From contig NZ_NOIQ01000001.1 in assembly GCF_004136575.1 (NCBI RefSeq), positions 496,001 through 560,000 on the forward strand: a stretch of DNA of 64,000 nt. The letters are read 5' to 3'. This document shows, piece by piece, positions 8,580 through 16,760 of this stretch. The number at the start of each line of letters is the position of its first letter. The first letter of the stretch is position 1. Position numbers and translations under genes: made by a program. The DNA comes from Rothia koreensis (GTDB lineage Bacteria; Actinomycetota; Actinomycetes; Actinomycetales; Micrococcaceae). The notes under the pieces are model-generated. The model made no database searches and was not told where the DNA came from. It worked only from the letters and a program-made list of their open reading frames with translations.

Positions 8580-9310
8580 CTTCGCCACTGCGTGTATTCC
8601 TCGTCGATGACCAACACATGGTTCGCTCGGGGTTCTCCATGGTCCTCTCCGTGGAACCGGGGATCGACGTCGTCGGGGAAGCCTCGAATGCTGCGGAGGC
8701 GTTGGAGAAGCTGCGCCGCGAACCGGCCGACGTCGTCCTCATGGACATCCAGATGCCCGGCATGAGCGGACTGACCGCGACTCGCCACGTGGTGGACGAA
8801 GGGCTCGGGCAGGTCATCATGCTCACGACCTTCGACCGGTCGGATTACCTCTTCGGGGCCCTCGAAGCGGGCGCGAGCGGGTTCCTGCTCAAGACCGCCA
8901 GCGCGGAGGACCTCGTGACGGCGATCGAAGCGGTCGCCGACGGGCAGGCGCTCCTGAGTCCTGAAGTCACGTTGCCGTTGATTCGACGCATCGTGGACCA
9001 GAACACGACACACGCTGTGGACCATGGGGACAGTCAAGCGGCGCCCGAGGGCAGCACCAGCGACGGGCCTTCTCAGGTACTACTGTCGAATGACGACGTC
9101 GCCGTGCTCGAGACCCTCTCGGAGCGAGAGAAGGAAGTCCTGGCCCTGATGGCCGAGGGAAGGACGAACGGCGAGATCGCTGACGAGCTCTTCCTGGGGC
9201 TTGCGACGATCAAGACCCATGTCTCCCGCATTTTCGCGAAGACGGCGAGCCGGGACCGGGTTCAGGCCGTGATTTTCGCCTACCGGACGGGTATCGCCCG
9301 ACCGGTCTGA
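8576..9310 (+). CDS. LuxR/NarL-family response regulator
   Basis: This is a DNA-binding response regulator of 244 residues, partner of the kinase just upstream (ATGA overlap, RBS GGAAGGA). The receiver domain (residues 1-125) starts LRVFLVDDQHMVRSGF, with phospho-acceptor Asp in ADVVLMDIQMPGMSG and Lys in GFLLKTAS. A flexible Ser/Gln-rich linker of about 50 residues follows, longer than usual. The C-terminal HTH is SEREKEVLALMAEGRTNGEI and TIKTHVSRIFAK. Target genes are unknown. Confidence 0.93.
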   Translation: MTSPLRVFLVDDQHMVRSGFSMVLSVEPGIDVVGEASNAAEALEKLRREPADVVLMDIQMPGMSGLTATRHVVDEGLGQVIMLTTFDRSDYLFGALEAGASGFLLKTASAEDLVTAIEAVADGQALLSPEVTLPLIRRIVDQNTTHAVDHGDSQAAPEGSTSDGPSQVLLSNDDVAVLETLSEREKEVLALMAEGRTNGEIADELFLGLATIKTHVSRIFAKTASRDRVQAVIFAYRTGIARPV

Positions 9311-9361
9311 TCCCGCTCGTGGGGGCGTGACGCACGCGACGCGCAGAGCGGGGAGCGGCGC

Positions 9362-9390
9362 TGGTCATCGTTGCACGGCTCTGGCATACT
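9362..9390 (+). promoter_or_regulatory. Possible promoter for the rpsP cluster
   Basis: TGGTCA (9362-9367) and CATACT (9385-9390) are separated by 17 bases, each matching 4 of 6 consensus positions. The site lies about 134 bases upstream of rpsP, in the 213-base gap after the response regulator. It is only a candidate. Confidence 0.3.
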
Positions 9391-9523
9391 TGGTGGGTAC
9401 TCGATGTGCGTGGCCCCTCTCACCGCGCAGCATTTGGTCCGCAGGTTTCTCGCCGAAAACCCCGCCCCACGGGTGTATCCGAGCGAGAACCGACCTTGTA
9501 TAGATACAGGAGAGTCCACACAA

Positions 9524-9961
9524 GTGGCTGTAAAGATTCGTCTGAAGCGTCTGGGCAAGATTCGCGATCCCCGTTACCGCATCGTCGTCGCTGATTCCCG
9601 CACCAAGCGGGATGGCCGTGCGATCGAGGAGATCGGCATCTACCAGCCGACCGAGAACCCTTCGCTGGTCGAGCTCAATTCCGAGCGCGCCCAGTACTGG
9701 CTGTCCGTCGGTGCCCAGCCGACCGAACAGGTCCTGGCACTGCTCAAGCTGACCGGTGACTGGGCCAAGTTCAAGGGTGAGGGCTCGACCGAATCGACCG
9801 TGAAGCCGGTCGAGGGCAAGCCCGAGTTCCAGGTCCCGGAGAAGGATTCCGTGGTCATCCCCGAGGCCATCACTCCCAAGAGCGAGGAGAAGGCCCCGGC
9901 CGCCGAATCTTCCGAGGAGAAGGCCGAAGAGGCCGAGACCTCCGAAGAGTCTGCTGAGTAA
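9524..9961 (+). CDS. rpsP: 30S ribosomal protein S16
   Basis: S16 is a small-subunit assembly protein. Translation from GTG 9524 gives [20 protein letters not shown], the family start, behind AGGAGAG. The conserved core ends near residue 85. The remaining 60 residues form an acidic Glu/Ala/Ser tail ([15 protein letters not shown]), the C-terminal extension often seen in actinobacterial S16. The gene heads a khpA-rimM-trmD-rplS cluster. Confidence 0.97.
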   Translation: MAVKIRLKRLGKIRDPRYRIVVADSRTKRDGRAIEEIGIYQPTENPSLVELNSERAQYWLSVGAQPTEQVLALLKLTGDWAKFKGEGSTESTVKPVEGKPEFQVPEKDSVVIPEAITPKSEEKAPAAESSEEKAEEAETSEESAE

Positions 9962-9963
9962 TT

Positions 9964-10206
9964 ATGCTTTCCGAAGCTGTGGAGCACCTCGTCCGTGGGA
10001 TCGTCGATCATCCCGACGACGTCCAGGTTCGTTCGCGGTCCGGCCGTCGCGGCCAGAACCTCGAGGTCCGGGTCAACCCGGAAGACCTCGGTCGCGTCAT
10101 CGGGCGTGGCGGTCGGACCGCGAAATCGGTACGGACCGTTATCGGTGCCCTGGCTGACGGCGAACAGGTGAGGGTCGATGTGATCGACACCGATCGTCGT
10201 CGATAG
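9964..10206 (+). CDS. khpA: KH-domain RNA-binding protein (KhpA/YlqC family)
   Basis: This small RNA-binding protein of 80 residues consists of one KH domain. The GxxG loop is in GRVIGRGGRTAKSVRTV, and the ends MLSEAVEHLVRGIVDHPDDV and VRVDVIDTD match the family. It follows rpsP by two bases. In other bacteria KhpA pairs with KhpB/Jag and acts in small-RNA control and cell-envelope homeostasis; that role is inferred here. Confidence 0.93.
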   Translation: MLSEAVEHLVRGIVDHPDDVQVRSRSGRRGQNLEVRVNPEDLGRVIGRGGRTAKSVRTVIGALADGEQVRVDVIDTDRRR

Positions 10207-10232
10207 CAGGCGCGGCGGTATGATGCCGTGAC

Positions 10233-10272
10233 AACAGGCCCGCTCCCACCTCGTGGTGGGAGCGGGCCTGTT
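10233..10272 (+). terminator. Perfect 18-bp hairpin between khpA and rimM
   Basis: AACAGGCCCGCTCCCACC and its exact reverse complement flank a TCGT loop. The stem is strong and is followed by TATATTTCC rather than a T run. It could end most rpsP-khpA transcripts or act as a processing site, leaving rimM-trmD at lower level. Confidence 0.75.
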
Positions 10273-10328
10273 ATATTTCCGGTGTACGGTGCGGGTCCTT
10301 TCGGCCCGTCAGAAAGGAGTCCAGCCCG

Positions 10329-10925
10329 GTGCAGGTCCAGGTTGCAAGAATCGGCAAACCCCATGGGATCAAAGGGGAGGTCACGGTCCAGCTCTATACG
10401 GACGACCCCTCGACCCGGTTGGTGCAGGGTGCCACCCTGCGGATCGAACCTCCCACGCGATTGGCCCCCTCGGGGCAGGTGCGCATCAGGTCGGCCCGGT
10501 GGAACAAGAACATCCTGGTCCTGGGGCTGGAGGAAGCCGCCACACGCAACGATGCCGAAGCCTTGCGGAACCACACGCTCGTGATGGACACCGAAGAGGC
10601 GGAGGACACCGAAGGCTACTACGAGCACGAGCTCTTGGGTCTGGACGTCTACTCCGTACCGACCCCCGATGTCACCGAGCTGACGCATCGCATCGGCCGC
10701 GTGACCGGACTGACCACAGGCTCCACCCAGGATCTCCTGGCGGTTGAACTCGACAACGGTACCGAATCCCTGATTCCTTTCGTCGAGGAACTCGTACCGG
10801 ACGTGGATCTGGACCAGGGATTTGTGGTGGTCTGTCCGCCTCCCGGCCTCCTCGAGTTGAACGCCGAGACCGATTCCGACGTCGAGCCCGACGGCGATGC
10901 ATCAGGCCGAGGGAACGCCGAATGA
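10329..10925 (+). CDS. rimM: Ribosome maturation factor RimM
   Basis: RimM assists 16S rRNA processing and 30S head assembly and binds S19. The protein has 198 residues from GTG 10329 with AAAGGAG upstream. The N-terminal beta-barrel begins [18 protein letters not shown], and the PRC-like C-terminal half carries [16 protein letters not shown] and [18 protein letters not shown] polar tail of about 25 residues follows. The stop overlaps the trmD start (ATGA). Confidence 0.96.
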   Translation: MQVQVARIGKPHGIKGEVTVQLYTDDPSTRLVQGATLRIEPPTRLAPSGQVRIRSARWNKNILVLGLEEAATRNDAEALRNHTLVMDTEEAEDTEGYYEHELLGLDVYSVPTPDVTELTHRIGRVTGLTTGSTQDLLAVELDNGTESLIPFVEELVPDVDLDQGFVVVCPPPGLLELNAETDSDVEPDGDASGRGNAE

Positions 10926-11749
10926 GACCGCGTTATGACGTCCTGTCGATCTTTCCCGAGTATCTGCAGCCCCTGGAGCTCTCGCTCATCGGCAAAGCCA
11001 GAAAATCAGGTCTTCTGAGCCTTACCGTGACCGATCTTCGCGACTTCACTACGGACCGGCACCGGACCGTGGACGACACCCCGTACGGGGGCGGCGCCGG
11101 CATGGTCATGAAGCCCGAACCATGGGCGCAGGCCCTCGAATCCGTTCTCGAGGCCCGTGGGGACGCGGACGTCGTGGACGAGCCCCCTGCCGAAGGGGAG
11201 GAGCGGCACGACTCGCGTCCGCTGCTCGTGGTTCCGTCTCCCGCGGGCAACGTCTTCACCCAGCGCACCGCCGAGGCATTCGCGCAGGAACGGCACATCG
11301 TCTTCGCCTGCGGTCGTTACGAGGGCATCGACGAGAGAGTTCTGGACTGGGCCGGGGAGAGGTTCAGGGTCATGCCCGTGAGCCTGGGAGATTATGTGCT
11401 CAACGGCGGGGAAGTCGCCGTCATGGCGATGGTCGAAGCTACCGCGCGGCTGCTGCCCGGCGTCATCGGCAATCCCGAGTCGTTGGTCGAGGAATCGCAT
11501 TCCGACGGCCTGCTCGAGTACCCGGTCTACACCAAGCCGGCGGTCTGGCGTGACAGGGCGGTCCCGGATGTCCTCCTTTCCGGAAACCACGCGGTCATTG
11601 CGCGGGCGAGGAGGGACTGGCAGATCGAGCGGACGGCCCGGCGTCGCCCCGACCTGATCGAGGCCCTGGACGAGTCCGACCTGAACGCGAGAGACCGTAG
11701 CGTCCTCGACGCCGCACGGTCCGAAGGTGACGAGGGCAATATCGAATAG
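10922..11749 (+). CDS. trmD: tRNA (guanine-N1)-methyltransferase TrmD
   Basis: TrmD methylates G37 of tRNAs with S-adenosylmethionine and prevents +1 frameshifting. It has 275 residues. SPOUT motifs are visible: [10 protein letters not shown] at the start, [30 protein letters not shown] and [17 protein letters not shown] (knot region). About 20 residues between the N-terminal part and [12 protein letters not shown] are an acidic insertion ([15 protein letters not shown]). It is translationally coupled to rimM. Confidence 0.97.
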   Translation: MRPRYDVLSIFPEYLQPLELSLIGKARKSGLLSLTVTDLRDFTTDRHRTVDDTPYGGGAGMVMKPEPWAQALESVLEARGDADVVDEPPAEGEERHDSRPLLVVPSPAGNVFTQRTAEAFAQERHIVFACGRYEGIDERVLDWAGERFRVMPVSLGDYVLNGGEVAVMAMVEATARLLPGVIGNPESLVEESHSDGLLEYPVYTKPAVWRDRAVPDVLLSGNHAVIARARRDWQIERTARRRPDLIEALDESDLNARDRSVLDAARSEGDEGNIE

Positions 11750-11867
11750 TTCGCGACGCCGCCGGATTCTGTGGAAGTTGCATCGGCGGTGTGGCAAAAT
11801 AAGAAATCGCGCCGTGTTCGGGCACGCCCCTGCCGCAGGGGGAAGAGCGACCAAACGGACACAGGCA

Positions 11868-11890
11868 CCGGGACACCAATCCTGTCCCGG
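11868..11890 (+). other. Stem-loop in the rplS leader
   Basis: CCGGGACA and TGTCCCGG pair around a 7-base loop in the 240-base gap before rplS. It may be part of an autoregulatory leader for L19, as reported for this gene in some bacteria, but no family consensus was checked. Confidence 0.35.
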
Positions 11891-11989
11891 CTGAAACACC
11901 ACTTCGGAAGCATTCTCGGCGCACGCCGGGAGCCTCCGTCGCAGCAATCGGCCGGTGGCCTGCGGCATTGACCGAGGAGAAAAATCGTC

Positions 11990-12340
11990 ATGCAGACTCT
12001 GGATTTCATCGACCAGAAGAACCTCCGCACGGACATCCCGGACTTCGGCCCGGGTGACACGCTGGACGTTCACGTCAACATCACCGAGGGCAACCGCTCC
12101 CGTGTTCAGGTCTTCCGCGGCTTCGTGGTCGGCCGGCAGGGTTCGGGCGTCCGCGAGACCTTCACGGTGCGCAAGATTTCCTTCGGTGTCGGCGTCGAGC
12201 GTACGTTCCCGCTGCATTCCCCGATCTTCGACAAGATCGAGGTTCGTGCCCGCGGTGACGTTCGTCGCGCCAAGCTGTACTACATGCGCGATCGCCACGG
12301 CAAGGCCGCTCGCATCCGCGAGAAGCGCGAATCCGCATAA
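11990..12340 (+). CDS. rplS: 50S ribosomal protein L19
   Basis: L19 sits at the 30S-50S interface. The 116-residue protein matches the family throughout: [58 protein letters not shown] and [20 protein letters not shown]. The ATG follows GAGGAGAAAAATCGTC. A hairpin downstream overlaps the next coding region. Confidence 0.98.
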   Translation: MQTLDFIDQKNLRTDIPDFGPGDTLDVHVNITEGNRSRVQVFRGFVVGRQGSGVRETFTVRKISFGVGVERTFPLHSPIFDKIEVRARGDVRRAKLYYMRDRHGKAARIREKRESA

Positions 12341-12345
12341 GGTTC

Positions 12346-13011
12346 TTGACGAACTCTTCGCAGGCCGCTCCGGCGGCCTCGGACACCAAGCGCCGGCTCC
12401 CTCCGAGGAGCCGGCGCTTGGTCGTGGTGGCCCTTGCCATCGCGGTACTGATCGTGATTCTCGTGCGCAGCCTCGTACTGGAGATCTTCTACATACCCTC
12501 GGGCTCCATGGATCCGACCCTGCGCAGCCACGACCGTGTCGCCGTCTGGCGGCCGGGAGCCGATGATCCACATCGGGGCGACGTCGTCGTCTTCGACGGG
12601 AAAGGGTCGCTCGCCCCGTACGATTCCGGCGCCAACTGGTTGACTGAAACCGTGTCCGACCTCGGCTCGTGGCTCGGCCTGGGCACGCGGCAGGGTGTGT
12701 ACGTCAAAAGGGTGATCGGGGTTGCTGGGGACCACGTCACGTGCTGCAGCGCTGACGGGCGGATCACGGTCAACGGAGAGCCGTTGGACGAGCCCTACGT
12801 TGCGCCGGGCGACAAACCCTCCGAAACCCCGTTCGACGTCGTCGTCCCCGAAGGCCGCATGTGGGTCATGGGGGACCATCGGTCGGATTCCGTGGATTCG
12901 AGATCCTTGATCGGGTCGCCTGGTGGCGGGCTGATCAGGACGAACAAAATTATCGGCAGGCCGGTGGCCGTGCTGTGGCCCCTGGACCGGATGACCAGAA
13001 TTGACCGCTGA
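12346..13011 (+). CDS. lepB: Type I signal peptidase (first of two)
   Basis: Signal peptidase I cleaves signal peptides of exported proteins at the outer face of the membrane. This copy has 221 residues from TTG 12346. One N-terminal membrane segment (VVVALAIAVLIVILVRSLVL) is followed by the Ser nucleophile in YIPSGSMDPTL and the Lys general base in VYVKRVIGVAGDHV; GRMWVMGDHRSDSVDSR is box E. The start is uncertain: a strong hairpin sits inside codons 14-26, and GTG codons at 12424 and 12427 lie just after it. Tandem lepB genes are common in actinobacteria. Confidence 0.93.
   Translation: MTNSSQAAPAASDTKRRLPPRSRRLVVVALAIAVLIVILVRSLVLEIFYIPSGSMDPTLRSHDRVAVWRPGADDPHRGDVVVFDGKGSLAPYDSGANWLTETVSDLGSWLGLGTRQGVYVKRVIGVAGDHVTCCSADGRITVNGEPLDEPYVAPGDKPSETPFDVVVPEGRMWVMGDHRSDSVDSRSLIGSPGGGLIRTNKIIGRPVAVLWPLDRMTRIDR
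12386..12421 (+). terminator. Perfect 15-bp hairpin after rplS, inside lepB
   Basis: CCAAGCGCCGGCTCC and its exact complement GGAGCCGGCGCTTGG flank a CTCCGA loop. It lies 45 bases after the rplS stop, the usual place for a terminator, but also within the 5' coding end of lepB as read from TTG 12346. Confidence 0.6.
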
Positions 13012-13068
13012 GGCGCTGATCGTCAGTAGACTGTTTCAGACCGAAGCACGTGAAAGAAGGACACTTCC

Positions 13069-13857
13069 ATGACACCAGGCCAGCATTCGGCATCGGGCGA
13101 CTCAGCAGACGGCACCGTGGATCCGGCGTCGTCGTCCTCGCGTGCCTCGCGGCGCAGGAAACCCCAGGAAGAACCTCAGGGCCTGTGGCCCAAGGTCAAG
13201 GAAGTTCTTCTGGTCATCGTCTACGCACTGATCATCGCGTTCCTGGTCAAAACCTTTCTGGTCAGAGGGTTCTATATTCCCTCGGGCTCGATGGAGAACA
13301 CCTTGCAGCTCAATGACAGGATCTTCGTCAACGTCGCGGGCAACTATTTCAAGGACCCGGATCGCGGGGACATCGTGGTCTTCAAGGACTCCCAGCACTG
13401 GATTCCGGAGAACCAGAATCCTGCGAGCACCAACCCCGTGCGCGAAGCGCTGTCCTTCGTGGGCGTGCTTCCGGATTCCTCCCAGAATTACCTCATCAAA
13501 CGCGTGATCGGTAAGGGCGGGGATCACGTGAGCTGCTGCTCGTCGGACGGCAAGGTACAGGTCAACGGCAAGTCCATTGACGAGTCCTCGTATCTGTATC
13601 CCGACGCGAAGCCTTCGGACTTTCCCTTCGACGTGACGGTCCCCGACGGCGAGTACTTTGTCATGGGGGACCACCGCAATGCTTCGGCCGACTCCCGGTA
13701 CCACATTGCCGAAGGCAATGAATTCGTGAAGAACAAGGACATCGAGGGCAGGGCGTTCACAATCGCCTGGCCCATCAGCCGGTGGACGTGGCTCAGTACG
13801 CCGGATGACGTCTTCGGCGACATCCCGAGCCCCGAGGCCAGCCACAGCGGTCAGTGA
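13069..13857 (+). CDS. lepB: Type I signal peptidase (second of two)
   Basis: This second SPase I has 262 residues from ATG 13069 behind AAGAAGGAC. A long polar, Ser-rich cytoplasmic N-terminus (about 45 residues) leads to one membrane helix (VLLVIVYALIIAFLVKTFLV). Catalytic Ser is in YIPSGSMENTL, catalytic Lys in YLIKRVIGKGGDHVSC, and EYFVMGDHRNASADSR is box E. Compared with the upstream copy it has a longer insert between the Ser and Lys motifs. The two may differ in substrate preference. The stop overlaps rnhB. Confidence 0.95.
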   Translation: MTPGQHSASGDSADGTVDPASSSSRASRRRKPQEEPQGLWPKVKEVLLVIVYALIIAFLVKTFLVRGFYIPSGSMENTLQLNDRIFVNVAGNYFKDPDRGDIVVFKDSQHWIPENQNPASTNPVREALSFVGVLPDSSQNYLIKRVIGKGGDHVSCCSSDGKVQVNGKSIDESSYLYPDAKPSDFPFDVTVPDGEYFVMGDHRNASADSRYHIAEGNEFVKNKDIEGRAFTIAWPISRWTWLSTPDDVFGDIPSPEASHSGQ

Positions 13858-14612
13858 CGCCCGACGACGTGACACGCACGGCGAGCGACCTGACCATTGA
13901 ACAAGGGCTCTTTGAGCGCGGATTCGCGGGCGTCATCGGTATGGACGAGGTCGGACGCGGGGCTTTGGCCGGTCCCGTCACCGTTGGGGCCAGCTGGGTT
14001 CCCGCATCGGCCACGCTCGAGGTCCCAGGGCTGACGGACAGCAAAGCCCTGACACCTGCCCGACGCGAGGCCATGGTTCCGGCCATTCTCGAGTGGGTCC
14101 ACGTCGCCACCGGATCGGCCTCACCCATCGAGATCGATGCCCTCGGGATGACCCAGGCCCTGCGGCTGGCCGGCACGCGGGCCATCCACGCGCTGGCATT
14201 GAGGGTCGGTGAACCCCTCATCGAATCCTCGGCCGTCCTCCTCGATGGCAAGCACGATTGGCTGACCCATGTTCCGGATCTGCTGTCCCTGGCCGAACCC
14301 GACCCGGTGGACCGTTACCTGAACGCCGCGGATCGGTCGTGGGATCTGCCGGTCACGATGCAGATCAAGGGCGATGATCGGTGCGCGAGCATCGCCGCGG
14401 CCAGCGTGGTCGCCAAGGTCGAACGCGACGCCGAAATGATCGACTTGGCGTCGGATCATCCGGCGTACGGGTGGACCGGCAACAAGGGATATGGATCCAC
14501 GACGCATCGGGAGGCTTTGGTCAGCCAGGGGCCGTGCCCCCTTCACCGGCTCTCCTGGTCCCTCGGTGCTTCCCCTGACACGGTGGACCGCGCCTGGGCC
14601 TTGCGGGGCTGA
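13854..14612 (+). CDS. rnhB: Ribonuclease HII
   Basis: RNase HII removes ribonucleotides embedded in DNA and RNA primers. The protein has 252 residues from a GTG that overlaps the lepB stop. Catalytic acidic residues are in IGMDEVGRGALAGPVTVGA (DE near residues 25-26), with further Asp in SAVLLDGKHDWL and QIKGDDRCASIAAASVVAKV. GNKGYGSTTHREAL is a typical late motif. Confidence 0.95.
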   Translation: MTPDDVTRTASDLTIEQGLFERGFAGVIGMDEVGRGALAGPVTVGASWVPASATLEVPGLTDSKALTPARREAMVPAILEWVHVATGSASPIEIDALGMTQALRLAGTRAIHALALRVGEPLIESSAVLLDGKHDWLTHVPDLLSLAEPDPVDRYLNAADRSWDLPVTMQIKGDDRCASIAAASVVAKVERDAEMIDLASDHPAYGWTGNKGYGSTTHREALVSQGPCPLHRLSWSLGASPDTVDRAWALRG

Positions 14613-14809
14613 TCCCCGCGATGTGATGCTCCTCGAACGAGGCAACCGCCCCGGTGAGGCGTCTCGGTCCGGGGGCTTCCGTTCGGTTGATCCACTGCGC
14701 GACAGGCTATGGCCGTTTCCTGGCATCTGTCCACAGCCGTGCGGCGTACCGGGGTTCGGGCTGCGGACCGTGTCGACTCCAGATGCACTCTTGCATCAGG
14801 AGGTACACC

Positions 14810-15181
14810 ATGAATTCACGAGCAGCGACCGGCAGGTGGGGAGAAGACCTGGCCGTCGCGGTCATGCACGTCCGTGGGTGGAGCATTCTGCATCGGAATT
14901 GGCGGCCGAAAACTGCCGCCCATGGGCTGCGGGGAGAGCTGGACATCATTGCGCGGGAGAACAACTCCTACGTGGCCTGCGAGGTCAAGACTCGGTCCAC
15001 CGTGGACTTCGGGCATCCGCTGGAGGCCATCGATGAGAACAAGGCTCGTCGCCTCTGCCTCTTGGCCAATGCATGGGCCGTGGAGGAAGGGATCCCGCCT
15101 TCGACGATGAGGATCGATGCCATCGCGGTGATCGGCGAGCCGAACACGTTTTCCTTCGAGCATCGCATCGGTGTCCTCTGA
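14810..15181 (+). CDS. YraN/UPF0102 family nuclease-fold protein
   Basis: UPF0102 proteins have a restriction-endonuclease-like fold; their role is not settled. This one has 123 residues from ATG 14810 behind AGGAGG. Conserved features are GRWGEDLAVAVMHVRGWSIL, LRGELDIIARENN and ACEVKTRS (the D...E-x-K catalytic pattern). It overlaps the comM start by one base (TGATG), placing it in the yraN-comM-dprA unit common in bacteria. Confidence 0.92.
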   Translation: MNSRAATGRWGEDLAVAVMHVRGWSILHRNWRPKTAAHGLRGELDIIARENNSYVACEVKTRSTVDFGHPLEAIDENKARRLCLLANAWAVEEGIPPSTMRIDAIAVIGEPNTFSFEHRIGVL

Positions 15182-16716
15182 TGGGTTTCGCACGCACGTA
15201 CGCCGTCGCCCTGCTGGGCCTGAACGGGCACGTGGTCGAGGTGGAGGCGGACGTCGGAGGGACTCTGCCGTCCTTCGTGCTGCTGGGGCTCCCGGATGCC
15301 ACGCTCAAGGAGTCGAGGGAGAGAATCCGTTCCGCCGCGAAGAACTCTGGGGCGCCGTTGACTCCCCGGAAGGCAACGGTCAGCCTGACGCCGGCAACGT
15401 TGCCGAAGACGGGATCCGGATTCGATCTGGCCATTCTCATTGCAGCCCTTCAGGCCTCGGGGCGGTGCGGTGCTTCCGGGGACTGCGTCTTTCTGAGCGA
15501 ATTGGGCCTGGACGGTTCGTTGCGGCCGGTCTCGGGGGTTTTCCCCGCGGTGAGCGCCGTCGTCCGGGCGGGTCACCGGAAGGTTGTCCTGGCCTCTGAG
15601 AACCTGCCGGAGGCCGAATTGGTTCCTGGAGCAGAGGCACACGGTTTCGAAGCACTGTCCGAGGTCCTCGAGTGGTTGGGCGCCGACCCGACGCCTTTGG
15701 TGAAACCTCCGGTGCGGCGCGAGGTGCCGGAAGACGAACCCGTCGTGCGCCCGAGGGCGGACCTGGCCGACGTCGTCGGACAGGCCGAGGGACGATGGGC
15801 CCTGGAGATTGCCGCGGCCGGCGGGCACCATCTGGCAATGATCGGGCCGCCGGGTTCCGGAAAGACCATGCTCGCCGAGCGATTGCCGGGAATTCTTCCG
15901 CCACTGGAGGCGCAGGCGACCCACGAGGTCACTGCCGTCCACTCGGTCGGAAACCAGAATTCACGGGTCCGCAGGCTGATTACCGAACCCCCGTGGGAGG
16001 CGCCCCACCATACGGCCTCGGCGGCGGCGATCGTCGGGGGTGGCAGCGGAATCCCCCAGCCAGGGGCCGCTTCGCGCGCCCACCATGGCGTCCTGTTCCT
16101 CGACGAGGCCCCGGAGTTCAGGCGCGGTGTCCTCGATGCCCTGCGCCAACCTCTGGAATCCGGGTGGGTCATGATTGATCGTGCCCGGGCCTCCGCGCGT
16201 TACCCCGCACAATTCCAGTTGGTTCTGGCCGCGAATCCGTGCCCGTGTGGCCGGACGGGCGGCATGGGAAGCCGGTGCACCTGTTCTTCACGAGCCCGAA
16301 GGGCGTACTTGGCCAAATTGTCCGGCCCCTTGATGGATCGTGTCGATCTCAGGATCGCCGTCCCCAAACTGTCCGCGGCGGACCTCGCGACCCGTCAGCG
16401 TGCGGAGACCTCCGCCGAGGTCCTGTCTCGCGTGACCGAGGCGCGTCGAATAGCCCGTGAGCGTCTCGCCCCGTGGGGAATTTCCACGAATGCGCAACTG
16501 CGCGGCACACATTTGAGGAATGAACTCAGACTCCCGGATGCGGCGCTGACGTCGCTCACCCGGCTTCTCGATCGCGGTGAGACGACTCTCAGAGGCTGCG
16601 ACAGGATCCAACGGGTCGCATGGACCCTCGCCGATCTGGACGGCTGCGGAACCCCCAGAGCGGAGCATGTCGATGCCGCCATCGGACTTCGCATGAAGGC
16701 AGGAGCGTTCTCCTGA
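15181..16716 (+). CDS. comM: ComM/YifB-type AAA+ ATPase
   Basis: ComM is a hexameric helicase that aids branch migration during natural transformation in other bacteria; its role here is inferred. The protein has 511 residues. An N-terminal Lon-like domain (VEADVGGTLPSFVLLGLPDA, TVSLTPATLPKTGSGFDLAI) precedes the ATPase core with Walker A MIGPPGSGKTMLAERLPG, Walker B HGVLFLDEAPEF, sensor ANPCPCG, and a Cys pair (CTCS) followed by LSGPLMDRVDLRI. It sits between yraN and dprA. Confidence 0.95.
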   Translation: MGFARTYAVALLGLNGHVVEVEADVGGTLPSFVLLGLPDATLKESRERIRSAAKNSGAPLTPRKATVSLTPATLPKTGSGFDLAILIAALQASGRCGASGDCVFLSELGLDGSLRPVSGVFPAVSAVVRAGHRKVVLASENLPEAELVPGAEAHGFEALSEVLEWLGADPTPLVKPPVRREVPEDEPVVRPRADLADVVGQAEGRWALEIAAAGGHHLAMIGPPGSGKTMLAERLPGILPPLEAQATHEVTAVHSVGNQNSRVRRLITEPPWEAPHHTASAAAIVGGGSGIPQPGAASRAHHGVLFLDEAPEFRRGVLDALRQPLESGWVMIDRARASARYPAQFQLVLAANPCPCGRTGGMGSRCTCSSRARRAYLAKLSGPLMDRVDLRIAVPKLSAADLATRQRAETSAEVLSRVTEARRIARERLAPWGISTNAQLRGTHLRNELRLPDAALTSLTRLLDRGETTLRGCDRIQRVAWTLADLDGCGTPRAEHVDAAIGLRMKAGAFS

Positions 16717-16760
16717 CGTCGTTGACGACCCCTGCACACGTTACTGAGAGAGGAAAGCCC

